Source: an uncultured Collinsella sp.
Lineage (GTDB): Bacteria > Actinomycetota > Coriobacteriia > Coriobacteriales > Coriobacteriaceae
DNA: 64,000 nt
Reading direction: 5' to 3'
NCBI GenBank assembly: GCA_900762325.1
Contig: CAAFGG010000052.1
Span: forward strand, 310,001-374,000
Below are positions 26,047 through 35,031 of the stretch, piece after piece. The notes beneath the pieces are model-generated. The model was not told the DNA's origin, made no database searches, and saw only the letters and a program-made list of their open reading frames with translations. The position numbers were made by a program, and so were the translations under genes. Position 1 is the first letter of the stretch; every line of letters starts with the position of its first letter.

Positions 26047-28032
26047 ATGAAGCTCGCGCTTGCACAGATCGATATGCGCCTGGGTGATATTGAGGGCATT
26101 TGCGGCCGCATCGAGGACCAGGCTCGTCTGGCCCACGAGCGCGGGGCGCGCGTGCTGTGCGTTCCGGCTCCGCTCTTTATGGGCGCCATGCCCGGTGGCC
26201 TGGTGGGCACTGCCGACTTTGAGCACGACATGCTTGCCGGCTTGACTGGTGTCGCCGAGCGTATCCAGGAGCTTGACATGATCTGCATCGTGCCCGCGGC
26301 GGTTTCGTTTGAGGGCCAGCCGCTGCTCGACTACATGATGCTCAAGGACGGTCATGTGGTGCCGGCGCGTTCGAGCATTGCCTTGCAGCGTGGCGAGAAC
26401 AACGACACGCGTTGGGCGCCGCCGGTGTTCGACGTGGACGGCGTGCGCATCGCCGTGATTTTTGACCTGGACCGCGAGCTCGAGATGTTGCCGACCGGCG
26501 TCGACCTCATCGCGTATTTCCAATTCAACGCGTTTGACATGACCGACCGCGAGACTGCCGCCATTGCCGCCGTTCGCAGCGGCGCCTACCGCAAGATCGC
26601 ATCCAAGCGCAGCGTGTGGTTTGCCTGCATGGCGCCGGTCGGCGCCTATGACGAGTCGGTGTATACCGGCGGTTCGTTTGTGCTCGACGACTGCGGTCGC
26701 GTGGTGGCCCAGGCTCCGTGTTTTGAGGAGAGCCTGCTGGTCCAGGAGATTCAGCGCGGCGTGATGCTTGATGCCCTGGAAGATCACGAACTGCCCGAGT
26801 TCCGTTCCGAGGAGTGGCTGTGGCAGGCGCTGGTGCTCGCCGTGCGCGACAACGCCCGAGCCCACGGTGCGTCGCGTGCTGTGGTGGCACTCGAGGGTGA
26901 CTTGCCGTCGTCCCTGCTAGCGGCGCTGGCCGTCGACGCTCTGGGCCCGCGCAATGTGATTGGCCTGGTGCTGGGGCGCAACCGTATCTTTACGCCGGCG
27001 CAGGAAGAGGCCGAGGCTGCCCGCTGTGCCGCCGTCCGCGCCATCGCCGAGCGTTTGCACATTCGCACCGTCGAGCGCGATGCACCGGATGCGGCGCGTG
27101 TGCTCGATCGCGACGTGTCGGCGGGTGATGCCGAGCGTCTGCGCTCGCGCACGCTGGGCCTCATGCTGGAGGACACGGCGCTCGAGCTGGGTGCGATGGC
27201 GCTGAGCCCGCTGTCCAAAACCGAGTACGCGCTGGCGGCGCCGGCGCTTTGCGGCGGCTACCAGGGCGACTTCGCGCCCTTTGGCGATGTGTACCTGTCG
27301 ACGCTTGAGTTTGTGGCGCGCGTGCGCAACCGCACGTCTGCCGTGGTGCCCCAAGAGCTCGTGACGCTCAACGCGGTGGAAGACTGCATGGAGCGCGTGC
27401 TGGCGCAGGCGCTCTCGACGCTCGATGGTCCGGTCGATATGCTCGACCGCGCGGCACAGCTGCTAGGCGGGCTTGAGCCGGGTGAGGTCGATGGCGCGCT
27501 CGAGGCGCACGTGGACCGCAGCCGACCCTTCGACGACATCCCGATGGCCGCTGGCAAGCCTGAGGCCTGCTCGCTGCTGCTGATGCTCGTTCGACAGGGT
27601 GAAGCTGCCCGCCGCATGTTGCCGATGGCGCCGATCGTCTCGGCCCGTTCGTTTGCCGAGCGTGCCTGGCCGTACATGCTCGCGTGGTCCGACCTGGGGC
27701 TTAACGGCAAGGAGCGTATGACGGTCGATTCGCTGGCGCGCGCCGAGGTGCGCCGTTTTGCTGACGAGGATACGAGCGAGCGCGTGCGAAACGAGATGAT
27801 GGGCGTGCTGGGCGAGCTACTGGGTATTTCGCCCGAGCAGATGGAGGAGCTGCGCTCTGAGGACGGTCAGCGTCGTTTGCATGAGGGAATGAAAAAGTTC
27901 GAGGGCGAGGTTCAGGACGCCATCGATAAGATGATGGGCGGCCAGGGCGGCTCGCAGGGTGGGCCCCAGGGTGGTCCGATGCCGCATCCGCCAGTAGATC
28001 CGAGGCAGTTTCCCTTTTTCTCGCAGAATTAA
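26047..28032 (+). CDS. NAD-synthetase-like (nitrilase + NadE fold) protein with both active sites degenerate
   Basis: The 661-residue protein aligns by pattern with glutamine-dependent NAD synthetase. Residues 1-235 look like the nitrilase glutaminase and 255-470 like the ATP-pyrophosphatase synthase (ALGPRNVIGLVLG, then PLSKTEYALAAPALCGGYQGDFAPFGDVY in two parts). The catalytic residues are gone. The PEL glutamate region reads VPAPLF (39-44), the lysine region reads ARSSIAL (107-113) and the nucleophile cysteine region reads VIFDLD (137-142). The PP-loop SGGxDS reads EGDLPSS (283-289). A C-terminal helical extension ends in a Gly-Gln-Pro tail (QGGSQGGPQGGP). It sits about 140 bases upstream of ruvC on the same strand. 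A true NAD synthetase is unlikely; a structural or regulatory role is inferred. Confidence 0.8.
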   Translation: MKLALAQIDMRLGDIEGICGRIEDQARLAHERGARVLCVPAPLFMGAMPGGLVGTADFEHDMLAGLTGVAERIQELDMICIVPAAVSFEGQPLLDYMMLKDGHVVPARSSIALQRGENNDTRWAPPVFDVDGVRIAVIFDLDRELEMLPTGVDLIAYFQFNAFDMTDRETAAIAAVRSGAYRKIASKRSVWFACMAPVGAYDESVYTGGSFVLDDCGRVVAQAPCFEESLLVQEIQRGVMLDALEDHELPEFRSEEWLWQALVLAVRDNARAHGASRAVVALEGDLPSSLLAALAVDALGPRNVIGLVLGRNRIFTPAQEEAEAARCAAVRAIAERLHIRTVERDAPDAARVLDRDVSAGDAERLRSRTLGLMLEDTALELGAMALSPLSKTEYALAAPALCGGYQGDFAPFGDVYLSTLEFVARVRNRTSAVVPQELVTLNAVEDCMERVLAQALSTLDGPVDMLDRAAQLLGGLEPGEVDGALEAHVDRSRPFDDIPMAAGKPEACSLLLMLVRQGEAARRMLPMAPIVSARSFAERAWPYMLAWSDLGLNGKERMTVDSLARAEVRRFADEDTSERVRNEMMGVLGELLGISPEQMEELRSEDGQRRLHEGMKKFEGEVQDAIDKMMGGQGGSQGGPQGGPMPHPPVDPRQFPFFSQN

Positions 28033-28169
28033 GCTGGGGACGGGATTTGCTCCCAACGCCGACACTTCAACTAAGTATCTTGGCCCCGTTGTGTTATTCT
28101 AGAACAGACGTTCGTGAATGATGCGCGGGGCCTTGTCTTGCGCTGTGCTTGTGGCGAGGGGAGGTTGGC

Positions 28170-28691
28170 TTGGTTATCTTGGGCATCGACCCCGGTTTGG
28201 CTCATACGGGTTGGGGGATTATCGAGGAGCGGCGTGGCGAGGTTCGCTGCCGTGCCTATGGCTGCATCGAGACCAGCGCGGGCAGCCCGCTCGCGGTGCG
28301 CCTGTCGCATATCGCCCGTGACCTTAAGGATGTCGTCGAGCGTTATCGACCCGACACGGCTGCTGTCGAGAGCATCTACTTTGGCGCCAACGTTCGTTCG
28401 GCCATTCCCACGGCGCATGCCCGCGGCGCTGCGCTTGTGGCGCTTTCGGAGTGCGCGCTCGAGATTGGCGAGTACACGCCCATGCAGATCAAACAGGCCG
28501 TGGTGGGCACCGGCGCCGCGGACAAGCGGCAGGTCGCCTACATGGTACGCACGCTAACACAGCTCGACCACGACCCGCATCCCGACCATGCCGCCGATGC
28601 CCTGGCTTGCGCCATCTGCCACGTAAACCTCAGCCGCACCCGCGCCCTTACCGGTGGCGAGTTCTATCAACAGAGAGGAACCGGATACTGA
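28170..28691 (+). CDS. ruvC: Crossover junction endodeoxyribonuclease RuvC
   Basis: A roughly 173-residue Holliday-junction resolvase. Catalytic acids are visible in LGIDPGLAHTGWG (first Asp), AVESIYFGANVRSA (Glu) and the C-terminal HPDHAADALACA (Asp pair). The start is taken as TTG 28170, because aggggagg lies five bases upstream and the protein then begins right before the first beta strand. An upstream TTG at 28149 would add seven residues and lacks a ribosome site. The stop overlaps the ruvA start as TGATG, so ruvCAB are translationally coupled. Confidence 0.95.
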   Translation: MVILGIDPGLAHTGWGIIEERRGEVRCRAYGCIETSAGSPLAVRLSHIARDLKDVVERYRPDTAAVESIYFGANVRSAIPTAHARGAALVALSECALEIGEYTPMQIKQAVVGTGAADKRQVAYMVRTLTQLDHDPHPDHAADALACAICHVNLSRTRALTGGEFYQQRGTGY

Positions 28692-29311
28692 TGATTTCCC
28701 AGCTCCACGGAACGCTTGTCGAGGCCACGATGAGCTCTGCTGTCGTCGACGTGTCGGGCGTTGGCTTTGAGCTCGGCATCTCGGGCAGTACTGCGGCCAC
28801 GTTGCCGACGCCCGGCGGCGAGGTCCGCCTTTACACGCGTATGCAGGTGCGCGAGGACGCCATGACACTTTTCGGTTTTTCCTCAAAGGATGAGCGCACG
28901 ATGTTCGACCGGCTCGTGTCTGTCTCGGGCGTTGGCCCGCGCCTGGCGCTCGCCGTGCTTTCCACCTATACCGTGGGGCAGTTGTATTCGCTGGTGATGG
29001 CCGAGGACGACAAGGGCATGGCCAAGGTACCCGGTGTGGGCAAAAAGACAGCTCAGCGCCTGATCCTGGAACTCAAGAGCACCTTTGCCAAGGATAAGGG
29101 CTTTGTGCCGGTCGACGTGATTCCCGGCCAGGTTGCGATGCCGGTTCCCGCCGCCGCTCCTTCGGCGATCGATGACGCCCGCGCGGCGCTCCTTTCCATG
29201 GGCTTTAGCCCGCAGGAGACCGATGTTGCCCTGAGCGGGTATGATGGGCAGAATATGCGTGTCGAGGATCTGCTCGGCGCGGCGCTTAAGCGACTCGGAA
29301 TGGATGCGTGA
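28691..29311 (+). CDS. ruvA: Holliday junction branch migration protein RuvA
   Basis: A 206-residue DNA-binding subunit. The N-terminal OB fold ([24 protein letters not shown]) is followed by two helix-hairpin-helix motifs ([14 protein letters not shown] and [13 protein letters not shown]). A flexible linker and the C-terminal domain III that contacts RuvB ([17 protein letters not shown]) complete the protein. It overlaps ruvC by one base and ruvB by one base (TGATG at both joints), giving tight stoichiometric expression. Start ATG 28691 is fixed by this overlap and by the conserved MI-LxG N-terminus. Confidence 0.97.
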   Translation: MISQLHGTLVEATMSSAVVDVSGVGFELGISGSTAATLPTPGGEVRLYTRMQVREDAMTLFGFSSKDERTMFDRLVSVSGVGPRLALAVLSTYTVGQLYSLVMAEDDKGMAKVPGVGKKTAQRLILELKSTFAKDKGFVPVDVIPGQVAMPVPAAAPSAIDDARAALLSMGFSPQETDVALSGYDGQNMRVEDLLGAALKRLGMDA

Positions 29312-30378
29312 TGTGGGAAGCCGATGACTCTCAGGACCTGTGGGCGACGCCCGGCAACTCGCCGGCGGCATCCATGGCGCACGGCGAGCGCATGGTGGGC
29401 TCGGAGCTGACGGCCGAGGACCTCGATGTCGACCGCACTTTGCGCCCCCAGCGCCTGGACGATTACTGTGGCCAGGAGCACATCAAGCAGAGCCTGCGCG
29501 TGTTGATCGAAGCGGCGCAGAGCCGTGGCGAGACGCTCGACCACGTGATTTTCTCGGGTCCTCCGGGCCTGGGCAAGACCACGCTGGCTACCGTTATCGC
29601 CAACGAGCTGGGCGCTCAGATCAAGACGACGAGTGGTCCGGCCATCGCGCGCACCGGCGACCTGGCGGCTATCCTTACCAACCTGCAGCCGGGTGATGTG
29701 CTGTTTATCGACGAGATCCACCGCCTCAACCGTTCGGTCGAGGAAGTCCTGTACCCCGCGATGGAGGACTTTGCCCTCGATATCGTGATTGGCAAGGGTC
29801 CGGCGGCGCGCTCGATTCGCCTGGATATCCCCAAGTTTACGCTGGTGGCGGCAACGACCCGCTCAGGCATGTTGACCGGCCCGTTGCGCGACCGCTTTGG
29901 CATTTCATATCGCCTGGATTACTACACGGTCGAGGAACTCGCGCAGATTGTTACGCGCTCGGCGACTATCTTGGGCGTGACGATCGACCATTCCAGTGCA
30001 CTCGAGATCGGCTCGCGTTCGCGCGGCACGCCACGTCTTGCCAACCGCCTGCTCAAGCGCGTGCGCGATTACGCACAGGTGCGCGGCAACGGCCCCATCG
30101 AGCTCGATATCTGTCGCCAGGCGCTCGAGTTCTTCGAGATCGATGAGCTCGGTCTGGACTGGATGGATATTCGCATTTTGGAGACGCTCGCTAAGACGTT
30201 CTCCGGTCGTGCCGTGGGACTTACGACCCTTGCCAGCGCGGTGGGCGAGGACCCGGGCACGCTCGAGGATGTCTATGAGCCGTATCTGCTGCAGTGCGGG
30301 TTGATGATTCGTACGCCGCAGGGCCGTCAGGCAACCCTTCGCACCTTTGAGCACCTGGGGATTGAACCTACCGTTTAG
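29311..30378 (+). CDS. ruvB: Holliday junction branch migration ATPase RuvB
   Basis: The 355-residue AAA+ motor of RuvABC. After a roughly 35-residue N-terminal extension it shows [19 protein letters not shown], Walker [12 protein letters not shown], Walker [12 protein letters not shown], sensor 1 [19 protein letters not shown] and the sensor 2 region [17 protein letters not shown]. The C-terminal winged helix follows, ending in [11 protein letters not shown] 29311 overlaps the ruvA stop; GTG 29308, one codon earlier, is possible. The standard ruvCAB order is kept. No terminator was found before fhs, 144 bases downstream. Confidence 0.97.
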   Translation: MWEADDSQDLWATPGNSPAASMAHGERMVGSELTAEDLDVDRTLRPQRLDDYCGQEHIKQSLRVLIEAAQSRGETLDHVIFSGPPGLGKTTLATVIANELGAQIKTTSGPAIARTGDLAAILTNLQPGDVLFIDEIHRLNRSVEEVLYPAMEDFALDIVIGKGPAARSIRLDIPKFTLVAATTRSGMLTGPLRDRFGISYRLDYYTVEELAQIVTRSATILGVTIDHSSALEIGSRSRGTPRLANRLLKRVRDYAQVRGNGPIELDICRQALEFFEIDELGLDWMDIRILETLAKTFSGRAVGLTTLASAVGEDPGTLEDVYEPYLLQCGLMIRTPQGRQATLRTFEHLGIEPTV

Positions 30379-30522
30379 GGCGCTTTGTTTTGGCGGGCTG
30401 TTGGGCTATCGCTGGGCATCGGGTAAACATATCGCCGTTCATCGGTTATGGGTGTTTTACTATTGCGCGCCCGTGCTATGCTGAATTGGTCTTTTTCTCA
30501 TTCGGTAACGAAAGGACCGCCC

Positions 30523-32190
30523 ATGCCTACTGACATCGAAATCGCACGTTCTGTCACGCCGCTGCCTATTACCGAGGTGGCCAAGAACGCCGGCGTCGAC
30601 GTTAAGCACCTTATTCCGTACGGCTTCGACAAGGCTAAGGTCGATTATTCGCTGCTCAACGAGCCGACTGATCACCAGGCCAAGCTCGTCCTCGTGACCG
30701 CTATCAACCCAACGCCTGCGGGCGAGGGCAAGACCACCACGACCATCGGTCTGGCCGACGGCCTGCGCCGTCGCGGCGTCAAGAGCGCCGTGGCCCTGCG
30801 CGAGCCTTCGCTTGGCCCCGTCTTTGGCGTTAAGGGCGGCGCTGCCGGCGGCGGCTGGGCTCAGGTCATCCCCATGGAGGATATCAACCTGCACTTTACC
30901 GGCGACTTCCATGCCATCGGTGCTGCCAACAACCTGCTGGCCGCCATGCTCGACAACCATATTCAGCAGGGCAACCAGCTTGGCATCGACGTTAAACGCA
31001 TCACTTGGAAGCGCGTCGTCGATATGAACGACCGTCAGCTGCGCCACGTCATCGACGGTATTGGCGGTAAGGCCCAGGGCGTGCCGCGCGAGGACGGCTT
31101 CGATATCACCGTCGCCTCCGAGGTCATGGCAATCCTGTGCCTGTCTACGAGCATTAACGACCTCAAGGAGCGCCTGGGCGAGATCGTCGTCGGCTACAGC
31201 TTTGCCGGCGAGCCTGTCCGTGCCCGCGACCTTAAGGCCCAGGGTGCCATGGCCGCGTTGCTTAAGGACGCGCTCAAGCCCAACCTGGTGCAAACGCTCG
31301 AGGGCACGCCCGCGTTTGTCCACGGCGGCCCCTTCGCCAACATCGCCCACGGCTGCAACTCTATCATGGCCACGCGTATGGCGATGCGCTTTGGCGATGT
31401 TGCCATTACCGAGGCCGGCTTCGGTGCCGATCTGGGTGCCGAGAAGTTCCTCGACATCAAGTGCCGTATGACGGGCGTTCGCCCCAGCGCCGTCGTGGTC
31501 GTCGCGACCGCTCGTGCGCTGAAGTACAACGGTGGCGTCGCCAAGGCCGACCTCAACGAGGAGAACCTCGAGGCACTCAAGGCCGGCATGCCCAACCTGC
31601 TGCGTCACGTCGACAACATCCAGAACGTTTATGGTCTGCCCTGCGTGGTCGCCATCAACCGCTTCCCGACGGACACCGAGGCCGAGCTTGCGCTCATCGA
31701 GTCCGAGTGCCAGAAGCTCGGCGTCAACGTTAAGCTTTCCGAGGTCTGGGCCAAGGGCGGCGAGGGCGCGCTCGAGCTTGCCGATGAGGTCATGCGTCTG
31801 ATTGAGCAGCCGAGCGAGCTCAAGTTTGCCTATGAGGACGGCGCCGATGTGGCCGACGCTCTTGAGGCCATTGCCACCAAGGTCTACCGCGCCGACGGCG
31901 TTGACTTTACGCCGGCCGCCAAGCGCCAGCTCGCCGAGCTGCGCGAGAACGGCTTTGGCAACCTGCCGGTGTGCGTGGCCAAGACGCAGTACAGCTTTAG
32001 CGACAACGCCAAGGCCCTGGGCGCTCCCGAGAACTTCCGCATCACGGTGCGCGAGCTCAAGGTTTCCGCCGGTGCCCACTTTGTGGTCGCACTGACTGGC
32101 AGTGTTCTGACCATGCCGGGCCTGCCCAAGGTCCCCGCGGCTGAGAACATCGACGTCGACAACGACGGCAACATCACCGGCCTGTTCTAA
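30523..32190 (+). CDS. fhs: Formate-tetrahydrofolate ligase
   Basis: The product has 555 residues, the family length. It joins formate to THF with ATP to give 10-formyl-THF, feeding C1 metabolism (purines, acetogenic or reverse flux). Motifs include [14 protein letters not shown], the P-loop [19 protein letters not shown] and [19 protein letters not shown]. Further landmarks are [10 protein letters not shown], the [12 protein letters not shown] block and [13 protein letters not shown] at the C-terminus. ATG 30523 follows gaaagga; the longer open frame upstream is not conserved. The partner genes fchA and folD lie about 10 kb away at 42.6-44.1 kb. A terminator follows. Confidence 0.97.
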   Translation: MPTDIEIARSVTPLPITEVAKNAGVDVKHLIPYGFDKAKVDYSLLNEPTDHQAKLVLVTAINPTPAGEGKTTTTIGLADGLRRRGVKSAVALREPSLGPVFGVKGGAAGGGWAQVIPMEDINLHFTGDFHAIGAANNLLAAMLDNHIQQGNQLGIDVKRITWKRVVDMNDRQLRHVIDGIGGKAQGVPREDGFDITVASEVMAILCLSTSINDLKERLGEIVVGYSFAGEPVRARDLKAQGAMAALLKDALKPNLVQTLEGTPAFVHGGPFANIAHGCNSIMATRMAMRFGDVAITEAGFGADLGAEKFLDIKCRMTGVRPSAVVVVATARALKYNGGVAKADLNEENLEALKAGMPNLLRHVDNIQNVYGLPCVVAINRFPTDTEAELALIESECQKLGVNVKLSEVWAKGGEGALELADEVMRLIEQPSELKFAYEDGADVADALEAIATKVYRADGVDFTPAAKRQLAELRENGFGNLPVCVAKTQYSFSDNAKALGAPENFRITVRELKVSAGAHFVVALTGSVLTMPGLPKVPAAENIDVDNDGNITGLF

Positions 32191-32213
32191 GCCTGTTGCC
32201 CATAGCTGCTTGC

Positions 32214-32256
32214 CCGCCCCGTCGCGCTCCCAAGGCCCGGCGGGGCTTTTGTTTTC
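32214..32256 (+). terminator. fhs terminator
   Basis: A gccccg (32216-32221) / cggggc (32241-32246) stem with a partly paired loop is followed by ttttgtttt. Confidence 0.75.
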
Positions 32257-32492
32257 TAGCCGCGCTGGAGGCCGAAGAGTTTGGCGTTGCGCTCGGCGAC
32301 CATCATGTTGATGTCGGCGATTTCCATCTCGCCGTCAATGTAGGGCTGGTAGGTGCCGTATGGGTCGCCAGCCCCCAGGCTGCAACTGCCGCAGTTATCG
32401 CAGCTGCCGTTGCCGCAGCCGGCGAGTGCCAGCTTGATGATTTCCTCGCGCTCGGCACGCGTCGTGTCTTTGATGAGCTTGCTTTTTGCCAT
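32256..32492 (-). CDS. Small cysteine-rich protein of unknown function
   Basis: A 78-residue product starting MAKSKLIKDTTRAEREEI, with four closely spaced cysteines in CGNGSCDNCGSCSLG and an acidic C-terminal half (GEMEIADINMMVAERNAKLFGL). The cysteines could bind zinc or an iron-sulfur cluster. The minus-strand ATG at 32492 has gagga eight bases upstream, a good ribosome site; the open frame continues upstream without protein-like content. It converges on fhs, and its stop overlaps the T-tract of the fhs terminator. I do not recognise the family. Confidence 0.65.
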   Translation of the reverse strand: MAKSKLIKDTTRAEREEIIKLALAGCGNGSCDNCGSCSLGAGDPYGTYQPYIDGEMEIADINMMVAERNAKLFGLQRG

Positions 32493-32629
32493 GACGTTCC
32501 TCGATTCGCTTGTTGCCGCCTGTCGCGCATGTCTTGTAGATACCGACGGGCTTTGCCCATCATAGGCTTTTGCGCGGGTAGAATGCATGGATAACGTGAT
32601 GCTCACGCGCGACGGAAAGGAATCGTTGC

Positions 32630-33619
32630 ATGGATCAGGACAAGACAACCGTGATGGGCGGCTACGGTTCCGCGCAGGCTGGCGATAGCGCCGATGCGAC
32701 CCGCGTTGTTCCCAACCGCGGTTATACCGACCCCGCCGCGACGCAGCCTTCTGCCGAGCCCACCCGGGTTATGGGCTATGGCGACACGGCGCAGGATTCT
32801 TATGCTGTATCTTCGCAAGGCCCCTATGGCAACGCAGCTCCGGACCCGTTTGATTATGCGCCGCAGGATTCTTATGCCGCCTCGACACCGAATCCCTATG
32901 ATGACCTGCCGCAGAATCCTATTCCGCAGCCTCAGCAGACGACGTATATGCCTCGCACGGCGCAGCCTCGCTACGAGTCGCGCGAGCCGCATCGCGAGTA
33001 CCCCAAGTCGATTCCGCAATATGGCGAGGACGAGGAGAAGAAGCCGTCGCGTTCGTCGAGCGTGATCAAGAAGATCCTCATCGTGCTGGCGATCTTCTTT
33101 GCGCTGTCGGTTGTGTTTGCCATTGTGTCGGGCATGCTCAACAAGCGAGGGAGCTCAACGGCCGATACCGCTGCCGAGCAGACCGAGACTACCCAGTCCA
33201 GCACCGTCGATCTGAGCGATATCCCGGGGCAGTACTGGTCCAACGCCAAGAAGCTCCTCAAGTCGCGCGGCGCCGATCTTTCGAATGCCGTGGTCCTGAC
33301 CGATGATGGCTCAACGCCCGTCATCGATGCCAACTGGGTCGTTACTTCTGCCTACTATAACGACAGCGGCAACCTCGAAATTCAACTCACGCACAAGAAT
33401 AGCTCGGGCAACTCGCCCGACGGCCAAAGCGGTACCGACAGCTCGAGTTCCAATACGCTGGAGGACTTGAGCAACAAGGCACAGGAGCTTGGGGATAAGG
33501 CCCAAGAGCTGGGCGACACGGCCCAGAACCTGGGCGACACCGCTCAGAACTTGGGCGGCATGGCGACGGATGCCTGGAACGCTCTGCAAAACGGCATCTC
33601 GGGCGCTCAGGGAAACTAG
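32630..33619 (+). CDS. Membrane-anchored protein with disordered pThr-like N-terminus and PASTA-like outer domain
   Basis: The 329-residue protein has a disordered Pro/Gln/Tyr-rich cytoplasmic part (1-140), one membrane helix (about 146-170, IKKILIVLAIFFALSVVFAI) and an outer part. The N-terminus repeats short threonine motifs: KTTVMG, ATRVVP and PTRVMG. These resemble phosphothreonine sites read by FHA domains in actinobacterial kinase signalling. The outer segment DIPGQYWSNAKKLLKSRGADL looks like one divergent PASTA repeat. The C-terminus is a heptad-like run of AQELGD / AQNLGD units, probably a short coiled coil. No signal peptide is seen, so it is type II topology. Function is unknown; a link to serine/threonine-kinase control of the envelope is inference. 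Confidence 0.7.
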   Translation: MDQDKTTVMGGYGSAQAGDSADATRVVPNRGYTDPAATQPSAEPTRVMGYGDTAQDSYAVSSQGPYGNAAPDPFDYAPQDSYAASTPNPYDDLPQNPIPQPQQTTYMPRTAQPRYESREPHREYPKSIPQYGEDEEKKPSRSSSVIKKILIVLAIFFALSVVFAIVSGMLNKRGSSTADTAAEQTETTQSSTVDLSDIPGQYWSNAKKLLKSRGADLSNAVVLTDDGSTPVIDANWVVTSAYYNDSGNLEIQLTHKNSSGNSPDGQSGTDSSSSNTLEDLSNKAQELGDKAQELGDTAQNLGDTAQNLGGMATDAWNALQNGISGAQGN

Positions 33620-33631
33620 CTGTTAAGCGGG

Positions 33632-34813
33632 CTACAGCTGCTCGGCCGGACGCTCGGGCGAGCTGAAGCCCGAGTCAAATGTGACGACGCACGAGGCATT
33701 GGGCCGGCGCTCGTGCACGATGTGCGTGACGAGCTCCAGCAGCTCCTCGTCGGATATGTCAAAGCCGTCGGGACGCACCAGGTCAAACGAAACGAACCCG
33801 TCGTGCTCGTGCAGGTCGTGGATGGAGAGTGCGGGGTCGATCTGCATGATGCCGCGCTTGACCCAGCCGCGCAAATCATCGCCGGTTGTCGCGATGGGGT
33901 CGCAGTGCAGCGTGATGTCAATGCCCATCTGGCGCTTGATGTCGTGCTCGATGGTGTCCAGGATCTCGTGATGTTCAAACGCGTCGCCCTCGCCGGGCAT
34001 CTCCACGTGGGCGCTGGCAAACTGACGACCGGGGCCGTAGTCGTGCACCATCAGGTCGTGTGTGCCCAAGACCTGCGGATAGGACATGATCTTGTCGCGG
34101 ATTGCCTGGACGAGCTTGGGGTCGGGCGCTTGCCCCAGCAACGGGCTGATGGCGTCGCGCACCAGGCCCATGCCACTGATGCAGATGAAGACGCCCACGC
34201 CCAGGCCCGCCCAGCCGTCAAGGTCAAAGCCGGTCGTCTGCGAAATAAGCGCTGCGGCCAGGACCGATCCCGAGGTGATGACGTCGTTTTTGGAGTCCTG
34301 TGCTGTGGCGATGAGTGTTTCGGAATCGATACGGTTGCCCAGCGCACGGTTGAATGCGGCCATCCAGAATTTGACGAGCATGGACAAGACGAGAGCGGCT
34401 AGGGAGACCAGCGTGTAGGCGGTGGGGGAGGGCTTGATGATCTTAGTGACCGACTCGAGGATCAGGTTGATGCCGACGGCGCAAACCAGGACGGCGACAA
34501 ACAAGCCGGCTAGGTACTCGTAGCGGCCGTGGCCATAGGGGTGGCCTTCGTCTGCAGGGCGGCTGGCAAGGCGGAACCCGAGCAGGCTCACGATGTTGCT
34601 CGAGGCATCGGAGAGGTTGTTGAAAGCGTCGGCGATGAGGGAGACGGAGCCGGCGAGCAGGCCTGCGATGCCCTTGGCCAGGCACAGGGTGATGTTGAGG
34701 CCAATGCAGATGAGGCTTGCGGCGAAGCCCGCGTTGGTGCGGCAGGAGGCATCGACCGGCTCGCCCTCGCTGCCGGGAACAAGCGTATGTACCAGCCGAT
34801 TTACAAATAGCAT
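33632..34813 (-). CDS. Cation diffusion facilitator (CDF) metal exporter
   Basis: The 393-residue protein has about six membrane helices and a cytoplasmic ferredoxin-like C-terminal domain. The transport sites are clear: SLIADAFNNLSDASSN in helix 2 and TAQDSKNDVITSG in helix 5 (Asp/Asn/Asp), plus HPYGHGRYEYLAG in the loop. The soluble domain (GTHDLMVHDYGPGRQFASAHVE) carries the family histidine and aspartate pattern. An extra C-terminal stretch of about 80 residues is present. The DSKNDV type is usual for Mn or Fe/Zn exporters; the metal cannot be fixed. ATG 34813 (minus) has gagga nine bases upstream. It converges on the PASTA-like gene. Confidence 0.9.
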   Translation of the reverse strand: MLFVNRLVHTLVPGSEGEPVDASCRTNAGFAASLICIGLNITLCLAKGIAGLLAGSVSLIADAFNNLSDASSNIVSLLGFRLASRPADEGHPYGHGRYEYLAGLFVAVLVCAVGINLILESVTKIIKPSPTAYTLVSLAALVLSMLVKFWMAAFNRALGNRIDSETLIATAQDSKNDVITSGSVLAAALISQTTGFDLDGWAGLGVGVFICISGMGLVRDAISPLLGQAPDPKLVQAIRDKIMSYPQVLGTHDLMVHDYGPGRQFASAHVEMPGEGDAFEHHEILDTIEHDIKRQMGIDITLHCDPIATTGDDLRGWVKRGIMQIDPALSIHDLHEHDGFVSFDLVRPDGFDISDEELLELVTHIVHERRPNASCVVTFDSGFSSPERPAEQL

Positions 34814-34935
34814 AGCGGTCGTCCTCACAATCATGTTTAAGGGGATAGTGTAGCTCGCATGGGCGCACCGTGCGCCGGTGCTCAGAAAATGCAGCAATGG
34901 TCTGCCCGCGCTAACGAGCAGGCCTTCCCGTCTGC

Positions 34936-34965
34936 CTGGGTGGTCCATTTTGGGCCACATGGGTA
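34936..34965. promoter_or_regulatory. Half-copy of the TGGGnCACATGG motif
   Basis: tgggccacatgggta (34951-34965) lies 67 bases upstream of the zinc-ribbon gene. It matches one half of the dyad found before the two lipoprotein genes (41485-41503, 42447-42465). Confidence 0.35.
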
Positions 34966-35031
34966 TGGGCATGTGCCAGTTTGCTCGACATACTTAATGT
35001 CGACAGCCCCTGTGCAAAGGAGGACGTTTCC

